Origin: Apteryx mantelli
Taxonomy: Eukaryota > Chordata > Aves > Apterygiformes > Apterygidae
DNA: 64,000 bases
Assembly (NCBI RefSeq): GCF_036417845.1
Contig: NC_089994.1
Span: 15,270,001-15,334,000 of the forward strand
Direction: 5' to 3'
Part shown: positions 42,855 to 55,700 of the stretch, one piece after another
How positions within the stretch are numbered: the first letter of the stretch is position 1
How the letters are laid out: each line of letters begins with the position of its first letter
Notes under the pieces: generated by a model
What the model saw: the letters and a program-made list of their open reading frames with translations, nothing else
Told to the model about the DNA's origin: nothing
Databases searched by the model: none
Made by a program: the position numbers and the translations under genes

Positions 42855-45800
42855 GTATGTGGGGGTTTTTCTTTTCTTTTTTTCTTTTTTTGCCTTTGCC
42901 GCAGCGTTTCAAGCTCGTGCCAAAGTCTCGGCTTCATTTCTAGGTCACCCGTCTGCCCTCTCATTTCCCCCCTCATGCTGACGTTGGCTGGCTTGTTTTG
43001 ATTTGGTAATATGTGAGGTGTTGTCCACAGACAAAAACAGGCAGGCCAGTGAAATTCATGTTTTCCTGCAACCTTGTTGCTGTTGAGTATGTGAATAATA
43101 ATTTCCAAATGCTAGACCAGAGGTGATTGAAAGTCATCAGAGAAATAAAACTGCAGCAAAGCCTGTGCTAGAGGAATCTGTGTATCCTGTGTTTTGGGAA
43201 AACTCCCTGAATTTGCAGTGGAAAGGTCTTCAGTATTCTTATTTAAGACTTTCTAGTCTTAAATAAATGTTGCTTAATATTTTGGAAAGCGCTGATGAGA
43301 CAGCGTGAGTGTCGGGAGGTTGGTCGCTGCTGCTGCGTGCAGAGTCCTGGGGTGGTAGCGCTACCTTTCTTCGTTCGCCCTGCCCCGTTGGTTGGGATCC
43401 TGGCTGCTGTCGCGACACATGGTCGTGATGTGACGCAGGCGCTTGGGCATGGCTCGCTTGGCTGCAGGCTTGCGGCCGGAGCTGGGGAGTGCGGCTGGCA
43501 GAGGGCAGCAGGGCGAAAAGCTGCTCAGCCCCCCGGATGGGTGCTCGAGGGGGTGTAAGGAGCTGCAGATCCTCCCGGGGACAACATCCATCGCTGCAGT
43601 CGGTGTCGGTCGCTTGCTCTGAGCGAGTACGAGTGGCTGGTTTTTATTGTGCTGCAAGGCAACGGAGGGTTTTATGTAACTCTGGTGTAGGGACTGTGGA
43701 GCAATCGGCAGGTCATCAGCTATATGCAGAGAGATGCACTGTCTTTATTTTTGGAGCAAATGATCCTGCTGATGGCATTTATAGGAGCTGTCAGCCCCCC
43801 CTTTTTTTTCTCCTTCCTACTTATTTATTTATTTATTTTTAATTTGTAGTTTTTAGCCTTGGCTTTGCTTTGCTTTCTTGGCAAGGAAGTTGCTGAAATT
43901 CTTGTTGTGTTTTTTGTTTTTTTTGTCCCCCCCCCCGGTATCTACATGGCTTAAGATGCCATGTTTAGAGATGCACATAAAGAGCTTTTGTGGTTTTGGT
44001 CTAAAACCCAGCCAGTTGCCAGCAGCGTTCCTGAGGGCTGTGTGGTGAGGGACTGAGAAACGCTGCAGGATTTTACCTTCGTTTCATGATGCTGGAGAAA
44101 ACCCAGAGAGAGATATAAGCGCATACCTGAAGGCTTATGTTTTTATTCCGACTCTCATGCTGTGGAAAGCTAAGGTTTACGTCTTCTCCACTGAGACTGG
44201 TGTTTATGAAATCTAGAACACTTCTGTGACTGTCACTGAAATCTGCCAACAGCAGGTGAAAGCTGAGAAATGGGGAGTTTGGTTTGCCCAGAGTCGGAGA
44301 AATACTGCTACAGAGCCAGCCGCAAGCATGCAAACTCCCTGGTTGCTCCTGAAGTATTCCCTCACCGGTGGGGTGTGTGTTATTACCACTTTCAACGGGA
44401 TAAGGACTTTAAACTCCATCTCTTTTTGCATTTTTGCAATTCATTCCTTCAAATATCTGTGGATCTCTTCTCTGGAGGAGGTTTGACTTCCCATGCAGTG
44501 TATCGCTATCCTACATAATATATTATTGTGTCTGTCTTTTTCTGGTCGCTTGCTGTATGCGGAAGTACCCTGAGCCTTTGGCTGAGCTTGGAAGATGGGT
44601 GCAGAGCCAGACCCCTGGCTGCAGGCAGGGGGTTGTTCCAGGAAGAGCATGTCGGTGCATGACTCTAGCCTTGAGTCAACAGATTGCCTGTTGCCTCTTG
44701 AGGCATTAGACATGTTTGGCTAATGCAGACACTCCCCTGCGTTTTGATCAGGGAGTCTACAGACACTTTTTTTTTCTTTTATGGAGGCTGATCCCTAGGG
44801 TAAAAAAGGCTGTAGCCAAGAATAAATGAGTGTTCACACTTGCCTTTATGAACTTCTTGAGTATTTTGCTAATTAACTCTTAATCAGGTAACTAAGGCTA
44901 AATTCTAGTGCAAAGGACATGCCCAGGAATGCTGCTGATCTGGGGCCTGATCCTTCCTTCCCTCATTAGTTTTACATAAGCTTGATAAAGACGCTTGTGC
45001 TGTCTTGCCCTAGAAGACCAGATTCAGGTCTGTTGTACAAAGGCTGCAGTTTTGCCTCTCAACCAGCAGAAGAAATGTCTAAATACAGCAGCTTCACCTT
45101 GCAGTCGTGCCAAGTCGGTTTAGTGTGTACGTTGAGAAGTCAGAATAGTTAGTTATGGAGACAAACAGGTCTTCTCTGTATCCTCTGCTTTCGTCACACA
45201 GCCAGCGCTGAGCGTTGTGATAAGCATAACAGTGAAATCTGTATTAAGCAACCAATTAAGGCATCTGCAGGGGGAAAAAAAAATAAAAATCTTTGGCTTA
45301 ACACTAGCCTGCTAAGAAAGGTGGAGCTGAATTTTATCTATTAATGGGTTTGGGGCTGTCTTTCAAATAAAGCTGGTTTCTTTTGCCTTTTTGCCAGCAA
45401 AGGCTCTCTTTCTGGGCTATGGAGGGCTTTGGTTGTGCTGCTGACTAAAGGAGTTCTCAACCCAGCTGCTCCTCGCTATGGTCCTGCCACAGTGTCTCTC
45501 CCTCAGGTTATTTTTCATCGGTGGGTTGAGTGAATGGCTTCACCACGTGGTCACCTGGTCACTTGGGTTGGCAGCCCATTGGGGGTGGTACGGGTGCAGA
45601 AATGAGGGAGGGGGAACCAAGGGACAAAGTCCCACATCAGGGGATAGTGGCTGTAACTTAGACAAATTCCTTGAACTTCAGACCTCCGTCTTCTGAAGGA
45701 GTAAACCCACAAACCTGAAATTCTCCTCTTTTTCTTTCAAACTTCTGCTGTGGCACCTCACATGAGATCTTTGCTGCGTCCCCACAGTAGCAGCGATTTC

Positions 45801-46776
45801 AGTGTAGAGTCCCACTCATGCGGTGCTGTTAGAGGTTACGTCCTCTCCTGTCTGGGGCTAGGAAGGTCTGTGGCATTTGCTTCTTTTTCAGTGATTTCCC
45901 TGGGGCTGGAAATATACTGCCTGGCTCAGAAGCGTTGCTGGGAGTGCCTCTCCCCGCAGGCTTCGGGCTCTTCACATTGCCCTCTTTGTGCCTGTTACTG
46001 CTTTGTGTTAACTGCTGGCTGCATTAAGCTTGTTCCTTTAATCTTGCTTGTGCTCTCTGAGAGACTCGAGTAGTTTGTGTCTGTGCCTTTCGCCCTGCGT
46101 ACCCAGGAATGAGCTGATGAACAATAAAGTTGGTCAAATGCCATCGTCTTTGCATTATGGTAGCTTCTGCAAGCAGCAGTAATGGCCCAGTTAGGCACTT
46201 TATGAACAGAAAATGCTGGGGGTGTGTGCGTCCCTTTACTGAGAGAGTTTGTTAAAACTGCTCTTCTGAAGGAGCTTTGAATTGCAAATTGCTGTTTCTC
46301 TCCCACTTCTTTTTAAATCTGTTGTTTCTCTCTTCTAGGAGATGTGGAAGTACTTTGTACTTGTGCTCTAGTACATGGATGATATATATGTGTTGCAGAG
46401 TGGAGTTATGAGTAACTGAAATAATGTTGATCATAAATGGGCAGAATGTGGCTAATGGCACTTCTTAAAATATTTGCTTATTTGGGGAAATGTAGTAGCT
46501 TGCCATAGTCTTTTTCCCAAGCACTGGAATAGATGAACAAGACTCTGCTGTGTTTGACGTGGTGTTTGGGGAGACAGCTTTCTGCTGTTTCATTGACATG
46601 GGTTCTGCATTTTTTAAGAGAAAACGGAGCATTTTAACATGCACGCTCAGATTGTTTCCTCCTGCACACACACAAAAAAGGGAGGGGGGATAATCTCATG
46701 TGCATCCCATTTATTTCCGTGTGTAAATGCATCTTTATGTGCTGTTAACCTGCTTGCTCTCTGGTGCTATTTTTAG
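42855..46776. other. Intron-like noncoding sequence
   Basis: Low CpG apart from a patch at 43,300-43,650. It holds an (ATTT)n repeat at 43,818-43,842 and T/C homopolymers at 43,917-43,937. No exon or RNA gene is seen. Confidence 0.4.
43818..43842. repeat. (ATTT)n microsatellite
   Basis: Several TTTA/ATTT units end in a T run. This is a short simple repeat of no other significance. Confidence 0.7.
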
Positions 46777-46810
46777 CAGTCTTACGATCTACAGCCAAGG
46801 AGTTCTTCCA
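46777..46810 (+). other. Candidate microexon (31 or 34 bp)
   Basis: It is preceded by TTAACC (branch-like) and CTTGCTCTCTGGTGCTATTTTTAG, with a tandem CAG three bases later, and followed by GTAAGTG at 46,811. Tandem NAGNAG acceptors like this often give alternative 3-bp inclusion. Frames read QSYDLQPRSSS or VLRSTAKEFFQ. No family match is recognised. Confidence 0.18.
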
Positions 46811-49800
46811 GTAAGTGTTTGTAACTAGCAAAACCTGGGGCGGGAGGGGTGTTTGCACAGCACTTGGTGTGCTGCTGGGTCCTCCTCCCGGCCGTGCTGG
46901 CGGGCCCGTTGTGAGCTCTCGCCTTGGGCAGGTGGGGTTTTACGCAGCCGCCCCCATCCCCAGTCCCGAAGAGCGAAAGCGCTGTAAAGTATTACTGCTC
47001 AGTTACTGTGACCGTGGTAACCGACTTGGTTACATCAAACTTGATGAATTAGCCTAATTAAGCACTGTTTCCAGACTAAGTGTCTTCCCTTGGATTTCAG
47101 AGCAGAACTTAGGCCGTCTGATCCATCACCAGCCTTCAAAGGCAGTGCTGATTTGTTTCTATAGCAGGTTTCTTTCCTATGTCAGTATGAGCTGGGGAGG
47201 ATGGAAACTGGACTGATGTCTTGGATGCTTCTCTTGCTTTGAACTCCCTGCTGTTCCCATCTTGTTTTATGATCTCTGAGATCCCCAGGAATTGGGGGAG
47301 GAAGATCCCAAACTCTTGGGGGGGGGGGGGAGGAACTTGCTTTGATATTTTCCTCCAACTTGGTGAGGTGAAAGCAAATTTTAGGAATACTTTTCTGTTT
47401 TTCTTCTGTTTCTGTACTGCATTGCAGGATCTGTGCCACCGTGACTCTTACCATTAAAATCCAGTCTAATCTGCAGGCTTGAAACAAAACAGCACATCCT
47501 GGAGATGTCTGTGCATGTCTTTGGGCTTCCTTATCTTAATGCACTAGTTAAGGGCATTCCTGCTTTAGACTATTTCTCCTGGGTTTAATTATTATGTCAG
47601 TGATTGGAGCTTCACACTGCAGCAGGGACTTAAGGAGTTCAGCCTCAATTAAAAACCGTACCGTGCCAGGCAGACGGTGGCAGGCAGTGCTGCTATTCTC
47701 AAGTGTCTTCGACAGTCCATCTAAACACCATGTGATCAATTCAGTTGAGAAATCTGAGTAGGCAGAAAGCAGTTTCTGGGATGAACCTTATGAGTGCTTC
47801 TTAAAATAGCTGAAAGCAAGGTTTTGCTCTCCACAGCCACTCTTAGTCATTGAGGTTGGTCAGAATTTTAGGTAGGTTACTAAATATTGCTAACCTCTGA
47901 TCCCCAGAAATCATGAGCTGCTGCTTATTTATTTTTTTCATGCTGTCTATGGCATGTTTGAACTCAAAGTATTTGTATTTTCATGTCTCTTTAGTTGTAA
48001 TAGTAAGGGCTGGGAACTTCCTTGCTTGCAGTTCCAAGTTTTTATTCTCGTTTCAGCAAAGCTGCAGTCATCACACAGTTGATGACCCCTTGGTTGCTTG
48101 TGTTTGACCCTTTGAAACCTCTTGAGCAGCCTGGCAAACAGACATGCTGTGTGTGAGGAGCACATGAGAGCAGCCTGAGCCATTATGTTGGTCAGTCATT
48201 GACCAGGACTCTTGTTTTTCTTCCTTTGAAGATCTGCTTAATCATTGGTGCTGCAACCCCCAACTGTGCTAGGCACCTGGAAGGGGAAGCTGGCCGCTCC
48301 CTTTGAGGGAGCACACGACATCCTAGGTGATGTGTGAGATAGGAGCATGAGGGTTTTAGAGAATCCAGTGTTGTAATGGGGTTTTACTGGAGAAGAGATT
48401 GTCATTGATATCCCTGGGATTTGGCACCTATGTAAATACGCTAGCCAAGCTCTATTTAAATGTGCGGGTTCATGTCAGTTCATTTGCCTTGGGAAAGGGT
48501 ACGAGCGTCTCATGACTGTGGTCCTACCATGTCATTTCTATTTGCAATATGAAATATCGATGCTGATGAGCAAGAGATGGGGTTTGCTGAGGGCGCATCT
48601 CTGTAAACATAGAGGCAGCTGGATGGAAATGACTGCTTCAGACCTTGCTGATATGAGGCCTGAGATATATGGATAAAAATTGCATGGCCAAAACTGGTCC
48701 TGTCATACTGATAGAGACGGGACCCATGCTGATGGGTGCAATGTGGATGACTGAAAAGTTTGTGAAACAGCTCTGAGACCTCATAGTTCCAAGTTGGTTT
48801 TCCACCCTTAATACCTCCGGATGAAGCTGAATGTTCAGGAGATGCTTCTCCATCAGTTCTGCAGCTAAATTTGCATAGGAGGAATGGGAATTGCTTCTTG
48901 CTCCCGGGGAAAAAAAATCTGCATATGTCAAATGCCTGTATCATTTAAGCTTGTGGTTTGGTAAATGGGAGAAAATTGCTAGTGAGTGCTGAGAGGCACG
49001 TGGGGAGAGGGATGGTCCCTGACTTTGTGGGCCTTATTCAGTGAACTTTCCTGGCCTTCATACGTTTACTGATGTGTTGATGGAACTGAGTTTTATTACC
49101 AGAAGTGTGCTTTGAACAGGCACCTTAAATTCACTCTCAGTTGCTCACCTAATGGGGATTTTAAGCTAGCTTTCTGTGAGTGTCCCTGTCCCTGCTGCAA
49201 GTTTGGCCGGTCCACTCTCCCCTCCCAGACCTGGCCGTCCATGTGATGGAGGTCTCAGCAGAGAGCAGCCTGCGTTTGAGGCCTGCTGTGTAATGAGCAG
49301 AAGCCATGAAAAACGTGGTTCAGAATGATGATGATTTGGGGTAGCTCTAGAAAATCATTTTCTGCTGGTGGGTATTTCCAAACTATTTCTCTGTGCTTCC
49401 CCTCATTCCCTCCCCCCTTCCCTCTCCAAAACAAAAGAAGAGATGAAAGGATTCATTAGGAATTATTCACTCAGCTCTGCTGCCTGTCTGAGATCTGGCT
49501 GTCTACTTTCATCCCCTAGCTCAGGAAGGGTCAGAGGGCATCTCCCCGGGGAGGATTTGCTGTTGACTGAATTGCACTCTGTCATTATCCTCCTGGATAA
49601 CGAATGCAGCGGCCTTATTGGCACTGGCTTCAGAAAAAGCACGGTCATCCACATGTGGCCTTGAGGCAGGAGGCGAAAACCGAAGGAGAGCAGAGTGGAA
49701 AACCCCATCTTGTGGGAAAGATACAGGACTGACACAGGCAGTTTGGCACAGCGATTAGCTTGCTGCGTGATGCTGAACAGGTCTGTAGCTGCTCTGGACC

Positions 49801-52670
49801 TTTGTGTTATCTTGCCCTTCCTTGGGAGGCAGGGAGACAGAGTCTAAAGGACATGGGGTGGCTGATGGGGTGAAACTAGTTAATTTGCTCCATTTGTCTA
49901 AGTGGAAAATGTTGCACACTTGTGACACACTTTGAAATCTTTTAATGAGATATTTAAAACAAAGGGTTTTTTTGCCTTTATTTTTAAATAGGTTTTCTAA
50001 AAGAAAAACCTGGAAATCCCTCTAAGCTAATTGGTATGTGATTTGAATTCAGTTGTTATCTTGGAGGAGCTTTTCTAGCAGCTCATTTGAAAACAACTTT
50101 TTCACAGCATTGTGGGTTGTAAGCCAATGCTAAAGGATGTTGAGGTTGCTGGTGGGGAAGAGGGACATGTGTGTTGTTTGATATGCTGTATCTTCTAGCC
50201 CGAGAGTCATAAAATACTTGGACACATGAAAAAGGCCTAATGGAGAGGGTCTCCTCTCCACTAGGAAAGGCATGAAAGTCTTGCTAGTTGGAGACGAGTA
50301 AGAATTAGTTGTGGGCACCCGAGTGTGGTACATGAGCCCGGTGCTCTCACTAAGGAAAGTAGATATGCCTGGAGAGAGTTTACATTTTAAATACTGATTC
50401 TGGATGATACCCACCATATTGTGTCTTCAACTTCTGGCAGCCACAGTCTTAGAAGAGCTTGAGGTTGCACTCTTCCACCGTATGGTTACGCATCACCGCA
50501 CTGCCCGGAGGTGGCCAAAGGTATCCCTGTGAAGTAAAGTTAACAGATGTGTTTTCCTAGTATTAAGCTTGAAACGTTGGCCTTCATCGCGTTTAGGCTA
50601 AGTCAGTTCTCTAGAAGATGCTGTGATAAAATTGCTGGCCCAGTTAATTTGTGTCCTGATTACATGCTGTAGAGAGGAGGACAAGAGTTTGTGTGTCTGT
50701 TTATTTCTGTCATCCATCTTGCAATAGGGAATTTATGAAATGGCCTTTTGTGTTACAATACAGTGTGCGCAAGTGCATATTTAAGTGGTTAGCAAATATA
50801 CCCAGTTGCTAAATTGGATCCGATCACTATCTAACAAATACAGACGATGATGGTTCCCATCTGGACATCTTGACAGTACAATACAGTACAAGAGGGGGTG
50901 GTCTTCATGAGTTTTAAATCTTGCACCTGAAGCATGATAATTGCCTGAAAGCACTGTGTTTCTGCCACCAGTATTAAATGATGTAAAATTATCCTGTGCT
51001 ATAATAAAACAAACAAAAATACAGCTGCCTGGAAAATACTTGTTGCTGTAACTGAGCGCAAAGTGTGTGAGACTGGTCATGAATCAGTTTAATCGCTTCT
51101 CGGGGTCTGGTCCTCCAGGGTCCTTACTACTGCAAGAAATCCTTCTCAGAAGGATGGTCGTCTTTGGACTGTTGTCTAACTGTGCAACGCGTGACCAAGG
51201 AGTAGCTTGTAGCACTTAGGAACTAGGAGAGAAGCAGATCTCTATGCAGGCAGAGCTGTATAATAAGCCTTTAGTATTCTATACTAGGCCCCAAATTTGC
51301 CTACATTATAAATAAATATGTGGCTGCATGCTTGTGTGTGTTTCTTTTTTAAGCTGAAGGCAACCCCTTAAGCTCTTTTTTGCAGGTCTGTTCAAGCTGG
51401 GGCATGGGGAATTCCTAAGAGGATTATCATGGTTTACTTGATACAGAACTTGAACTTGAGCAATGGCTTATCTTATCGGTGATAAAAGACATGAAAATGA
51501 AGTTTACGTAACTGAGGAGGCCTTGAACACGGCTTTCTTTCCCTTTGGAATGACAGGTCTCCCGAGTGCGTTCCCTGCTACAATTGCAGTGTTTCTGTTA
51601 TCTGACACATGCTTCCCTGGTACTGCTGGCATTAATTTATTTCCAACGCTCTGTTTGGAACGATTCTCAGTGGTGCCGAAAACGGGAGAAAGAGGTAGGA
51701 GGGGGAGGGTTGCAGAGGCTTAGATGAGAGGTTGGATCTTGCTGCTTTACTGGAAAGCTTGGCGTCTGGGCTGGAGAGACCAGTGCGGATCACTGGTTGG
51801 TCACAGCTTGTATGTTAGACTGAGCTTCACAAGCCATGTAAAAAGCAACGAAGAACCACCCTATTTAGAGAACAGATATGCTTTAAGAGTGCGCTTTGAG
51901 CAGTGGACTAGGGATTGGCTAAAAGTTCTAATCTTAAGTAAAATCTTGTGCCCGAGAACCAGAAATAGCCTGGAAACAGATGACTGTTCTGTTCTCGGTG
52001 AATTGGAAAAAGCGAGCCAGCGGGGAGGAGCAGAGTAATTTCTTTGGTGGTGACTAGTCAGTAAATGCAGACAAGTGTCCGCTGCTGTAATTTAACTCCG
52101 TTGACTCTGGTAGCTCTAATAGATGGTGGAACAAGGGTGTGTGTGTGTGTGTTTACCCGCGGATGGGGAGGGAGGAGAAGGAACACCCTGACCCGCCGCT
52201 TGCCCCTGGCCTGAGCCTTGCAGCCTGGAGTCGTGGCCTCACCCTGCGGTCTTCAGCCCCCCGTACCAGATACGCCGGCTTGGCAGAGCTGCCGAGCAGC
52301 CGTGAGCGTGGCGGGGTCGTGGCACGGGGCAGACTGCGAGCACGCGCCTCCCCGAGGGGCCGGCTCTCACCGCCCCGGGGCATGTATCCAGGGCGATGCT
52401 GCCCTGTGCTTCAGAGAGGGACGTAGGTGAGGCCCAGCAAGTAGATGTTCAACCAGGTGTTAGGAAGAAGAGGGGAGCTGGTGTAAGTAAGCAGCAGTCC
52501 TCGCTCTCCTGGAGCTGGTGTGATGGGAACTCCTTTCGCTGCTGCCTGCGCCTTGCTCCGAGGCGGTCGCTCCCTGCCACTGTGCCAGATTGCTTTGGAT
52601 TTGCTTGCCCTGCTGTTGTACGCTGTGGTGTGTGGAAGGAATTTTATTTTTTAAGCTTTTGCTGTCGCAG
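46811..52670. other. Intron-like noncoding sequence
   Basis: Low-CpG sequence with a G-run near 47,319-47,331, several T-rich stretches and no recognised gene. A 144-codon minus-strand frame at 48,510-48,944 has no known domain. A short (GT)n tract is at 52,136-52,152, and CpG rises at 52,150-52,430. Confidence 0.4.
52136..52152. repeat. (GT)n microsatellite
   Basis: About eight GT dinucleotides, a simple repeat. Confidence 0.75.
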
Positions 52671-52768
52671 ATTGTGGCAGTGGCGCAAGGGTCCAAGCAG
52701 CGCCGTGCTTCCCACAGAAGGACTCAGCAGACAGTCGGAGCTTGGCAGCCTGACAGCACTTATTAGAG
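52671..52768 (+). other. Candidate internal exon (98 bp)
   Basis: The upstream sequence TTTTATTTTTTAAGCTTTTGCTGTCGCAG (given here as positions 52,642-52,670) is a good branch and polypyrimidine arrangement. AGAG followed by GTAACC ends the segment at a weaker donor. One frame is open across the segment and continues in a 230-codon plus-strand frame (52,396-53,088). The protein is not recognised. Confidence 0.15.
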
Positions 52769-55700
52769 GTAACCTTCAGGAAATGCCACGCACAGCCCTC
52801 GCTGAGCTTTCTGGCTCCGGACACGTACAGTATTTACACCGTGCTTCTTGCGCTCCCCTTGAGGCTCTCAGCCTGCAGCTGCCTTTCGGTGCTCTGCCAC
52901 CTGCCCCTGCGTCCCTATGCCCCTGTGCGTGGGGCTGGTACCTGGCTGCCGGGCTCCTCTCGCAGCGACCCGCTGCGCTGGAGGGAGCTGCTGACCCCTG
53001 CTCTGCCTCGGTGCATGGCACAAAGGTTGTCTCCTTTGGCTTCCCAGAAGAGGCCCTCCTGGCTGCATCCTTTTGGAGATTTGGGTGAAGCCAATGCCGT
53101 GTTCTCGCACTTGGATGTGTGCAGAGAACAAGAGTCGCTGAGGAGTGCAGCACACGCACAGCAGCTCTTCTTTGAAATGGGAGGGAGTTGCATAGGATCA
53201 GCTCTTCTGTCTGAACGACTGACTTGTTTGGGTGTCTGTATGTGGAGTTAAAAGCCAGAATCTAAGGCCTTGGGATTTGAAAGTTTTACTCTGTTTTTCT
53301 TGAATGTGTTCCCCTGTCCCGCATGGGCAGGGGAGGAAGGAAATGTGACAGATCCTTGTTCTGATAAATGATGATGGTAAGCTAGTTAAACAGTGGCGCC
53401 TGAAGTACTTTCTGGTGATAGTCTGGACCAATAAATTGGGTTATTGCTGTGTGCAACACTAGGAAATGATCCTTGCCCTGCGGAGTTTGGCCCCAAGATA
53501 GGTCAGGTTATTTTCTCTACTTCCTGGGAAGGAGATCAGGGCAAGCATGTGTGAAGGGTGGGATTACATGATGTGCTCGGGTTTGGCCTATGTCTGCTGC
53601 CACCAAGACTGGTGGCTCACGTGTCTTCTGTAGACCAAGAAGTGACTTTCTCAGTAGCAGCCACCTGGAAATTGGATGCAGGTTGACTGAGTCTCAGTTC
53701 AGTCCTTTGATCCACCCACACTCTCTTCCTGCTGCTGGTGTTGTGCAGAAGTCAAGTGTTTGGTTGATGCTGTGGTCTCTTCAGTGAAGGATCAGCTGTG
53801 ATCCTGCACTAATGGAAGGCAGGGAGCCGTGGTGTGAGAGGCAGAAAGCTATCTGAACGCCTGCCATCCTCCCACATGCTCCCTGCTCCAGCCCTGTGGA
53901 TGTTTGCTGATGCTCAGGCCTAGTGGGCTGATGCTCTGGGATACTGCGAAACCTGTTTCAGCGTGTCCGTTTGCAGAGTGCAAAGCCTTCCCTCACTGCT
54001 ACCTTGTGAAGGCTTCTTGTGTCGGAGGGGAACCCATGGAGGGGCATTAAAATCCCACTTTATTATTGTTGGTTTCCAGTGATATTTATTTCATGAGAGG
54101 CTCTGCATGACTCGTTGCTTGGACTTGCTCAGTGGGGAAGAGCGGGGCAGACTGCCTCAAGCTGAGGTCCCTTGGCCGTGTCAGCTCTGAATAACCCTGC
54201 TCGTCTAGTGTGGATTTAATTTCCATGGTGCTGAAAATGCTTCCCCAGTGCCCAGCTATCAATTGAAAAACAGTAGGGGGGTCAGAGGGGAGGTGATGGT
54301 GGTGGGGAATGACTTGTGGTCTCCATGGCAACCTACCAGACGATAAATGGATCAATGTGCTGTTCTGCACCATCTGAAACTCAAGCAGCGCTGGCTAAAT
54401 CTGGGGGCTGCCTTTGCCTGCCAGATCCTGCTGCGGGGCCATTAGTGTGAGACAGCTCAGCACGAAAGCATTCCTGCCAGCGCGCCTCTGATAACGGGCA
54501 CTTGCAGCGTTCAATACAGAGCAGACGGGATTTGCGCTTGCCTGTGTGTGCTGGAGAGCCACACTTGACCCTGGAGGGCCCTACGGGGTCTTGGCTGCCT
54601 TTAGGCACTGCGACACTGCTTGGGTTAGGTGCTGTTGTAGGTAACCGCCTGGACTTCCAATTCCCAGAATTTGGGAAGGTAAATAGCAAGGGCTCGTTCC
54701 CCTCCAGCACATCTCAAAATCTCTAGCTATTTCTGCGCAAGCACAGGAAGATTTGTGCTTCCCTTTCTGTGAGTTAAATTCTCAGGATCCTGGACAAGGC
54801 TTGCTGCAGGGTGGGGGTAAGGGCCACTGCCTTTTGTCCTCACTTCTGCTTCTGGTGGGGTGGGTAAATAGACAATCCGTCTTCCAAGCCATTGCTCCAG
54901 TGTTTTCATGGGCCATATTTAATTAGCAAAAGAAAATATTGATCTTGTTTTGCTAGATTTCATAAAAATATATTTCAGTCTGAAATTCCCAATTCTCAAC
55001 TTCTAAACAAGGGTCTTCCCAGTATTGAGGTCTCACACTCTGGTATAGCACCTGGCTCACGAATTCAACCAGAAACTCCCTTGCGTTCACAGCCAGGACC
55101 AGGTCCGTACTTGGCTGCATGTGTTACTAAAGCCTGTGGAAAGCGGTGGCACTTCACTGCTGGCCATTTCAGCCCAGCCAGGCGTGCCCAGCAGCACTTC
55201 TTTGGTCCATGCTTTACTCCCAGGTGTCCCATAGTGCTTTGAATCCTGCATATCTGTGGGGCTGCTTTCCTTCACTGCCAGAGTTTGGTTGTGATACTGT
55301 GAATCTGTGCAGACCAGATCATGATCTGAAGCATTAATTGGCCCCTGTCACTCTTACAGACAGATGCATTAATGTATTTTTCTCACAAGGGAAGGAAAAC
55401 TGTTGCTTTTCATTTTACAAAGGGGCCCGGAGAGATGTGTTGCCAGCGGCTGCACCTGAGGCCTGCGACAAAGCTGGAAATACGTTGCAAAGCTCTTAAG
55501 TTCCAGTCTTCTGCCCAGACTGTCATATCTGGGATGAATGTGGGTGTCTGTAGGGCTCTTCTCACCTTGATTTCCAAATGCCGTTCAGGATGGTTGGAGG
55601 GACTTGGATTCCTTGCTCAAGTCTGTTTGGGCAGGGACATGGGTGGGTTTTGTTTTTAATTTGTTATGTTATGTTTGTAATTTTGTTAATGCAGGCAAAG

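Noticed and set aside
48510..48944. 144-codon minus-strand frame in intron-like DNA
   Set aside because: No domain, no splice support and no homology that I recognise. The length is attainable by chance in 30 kb.
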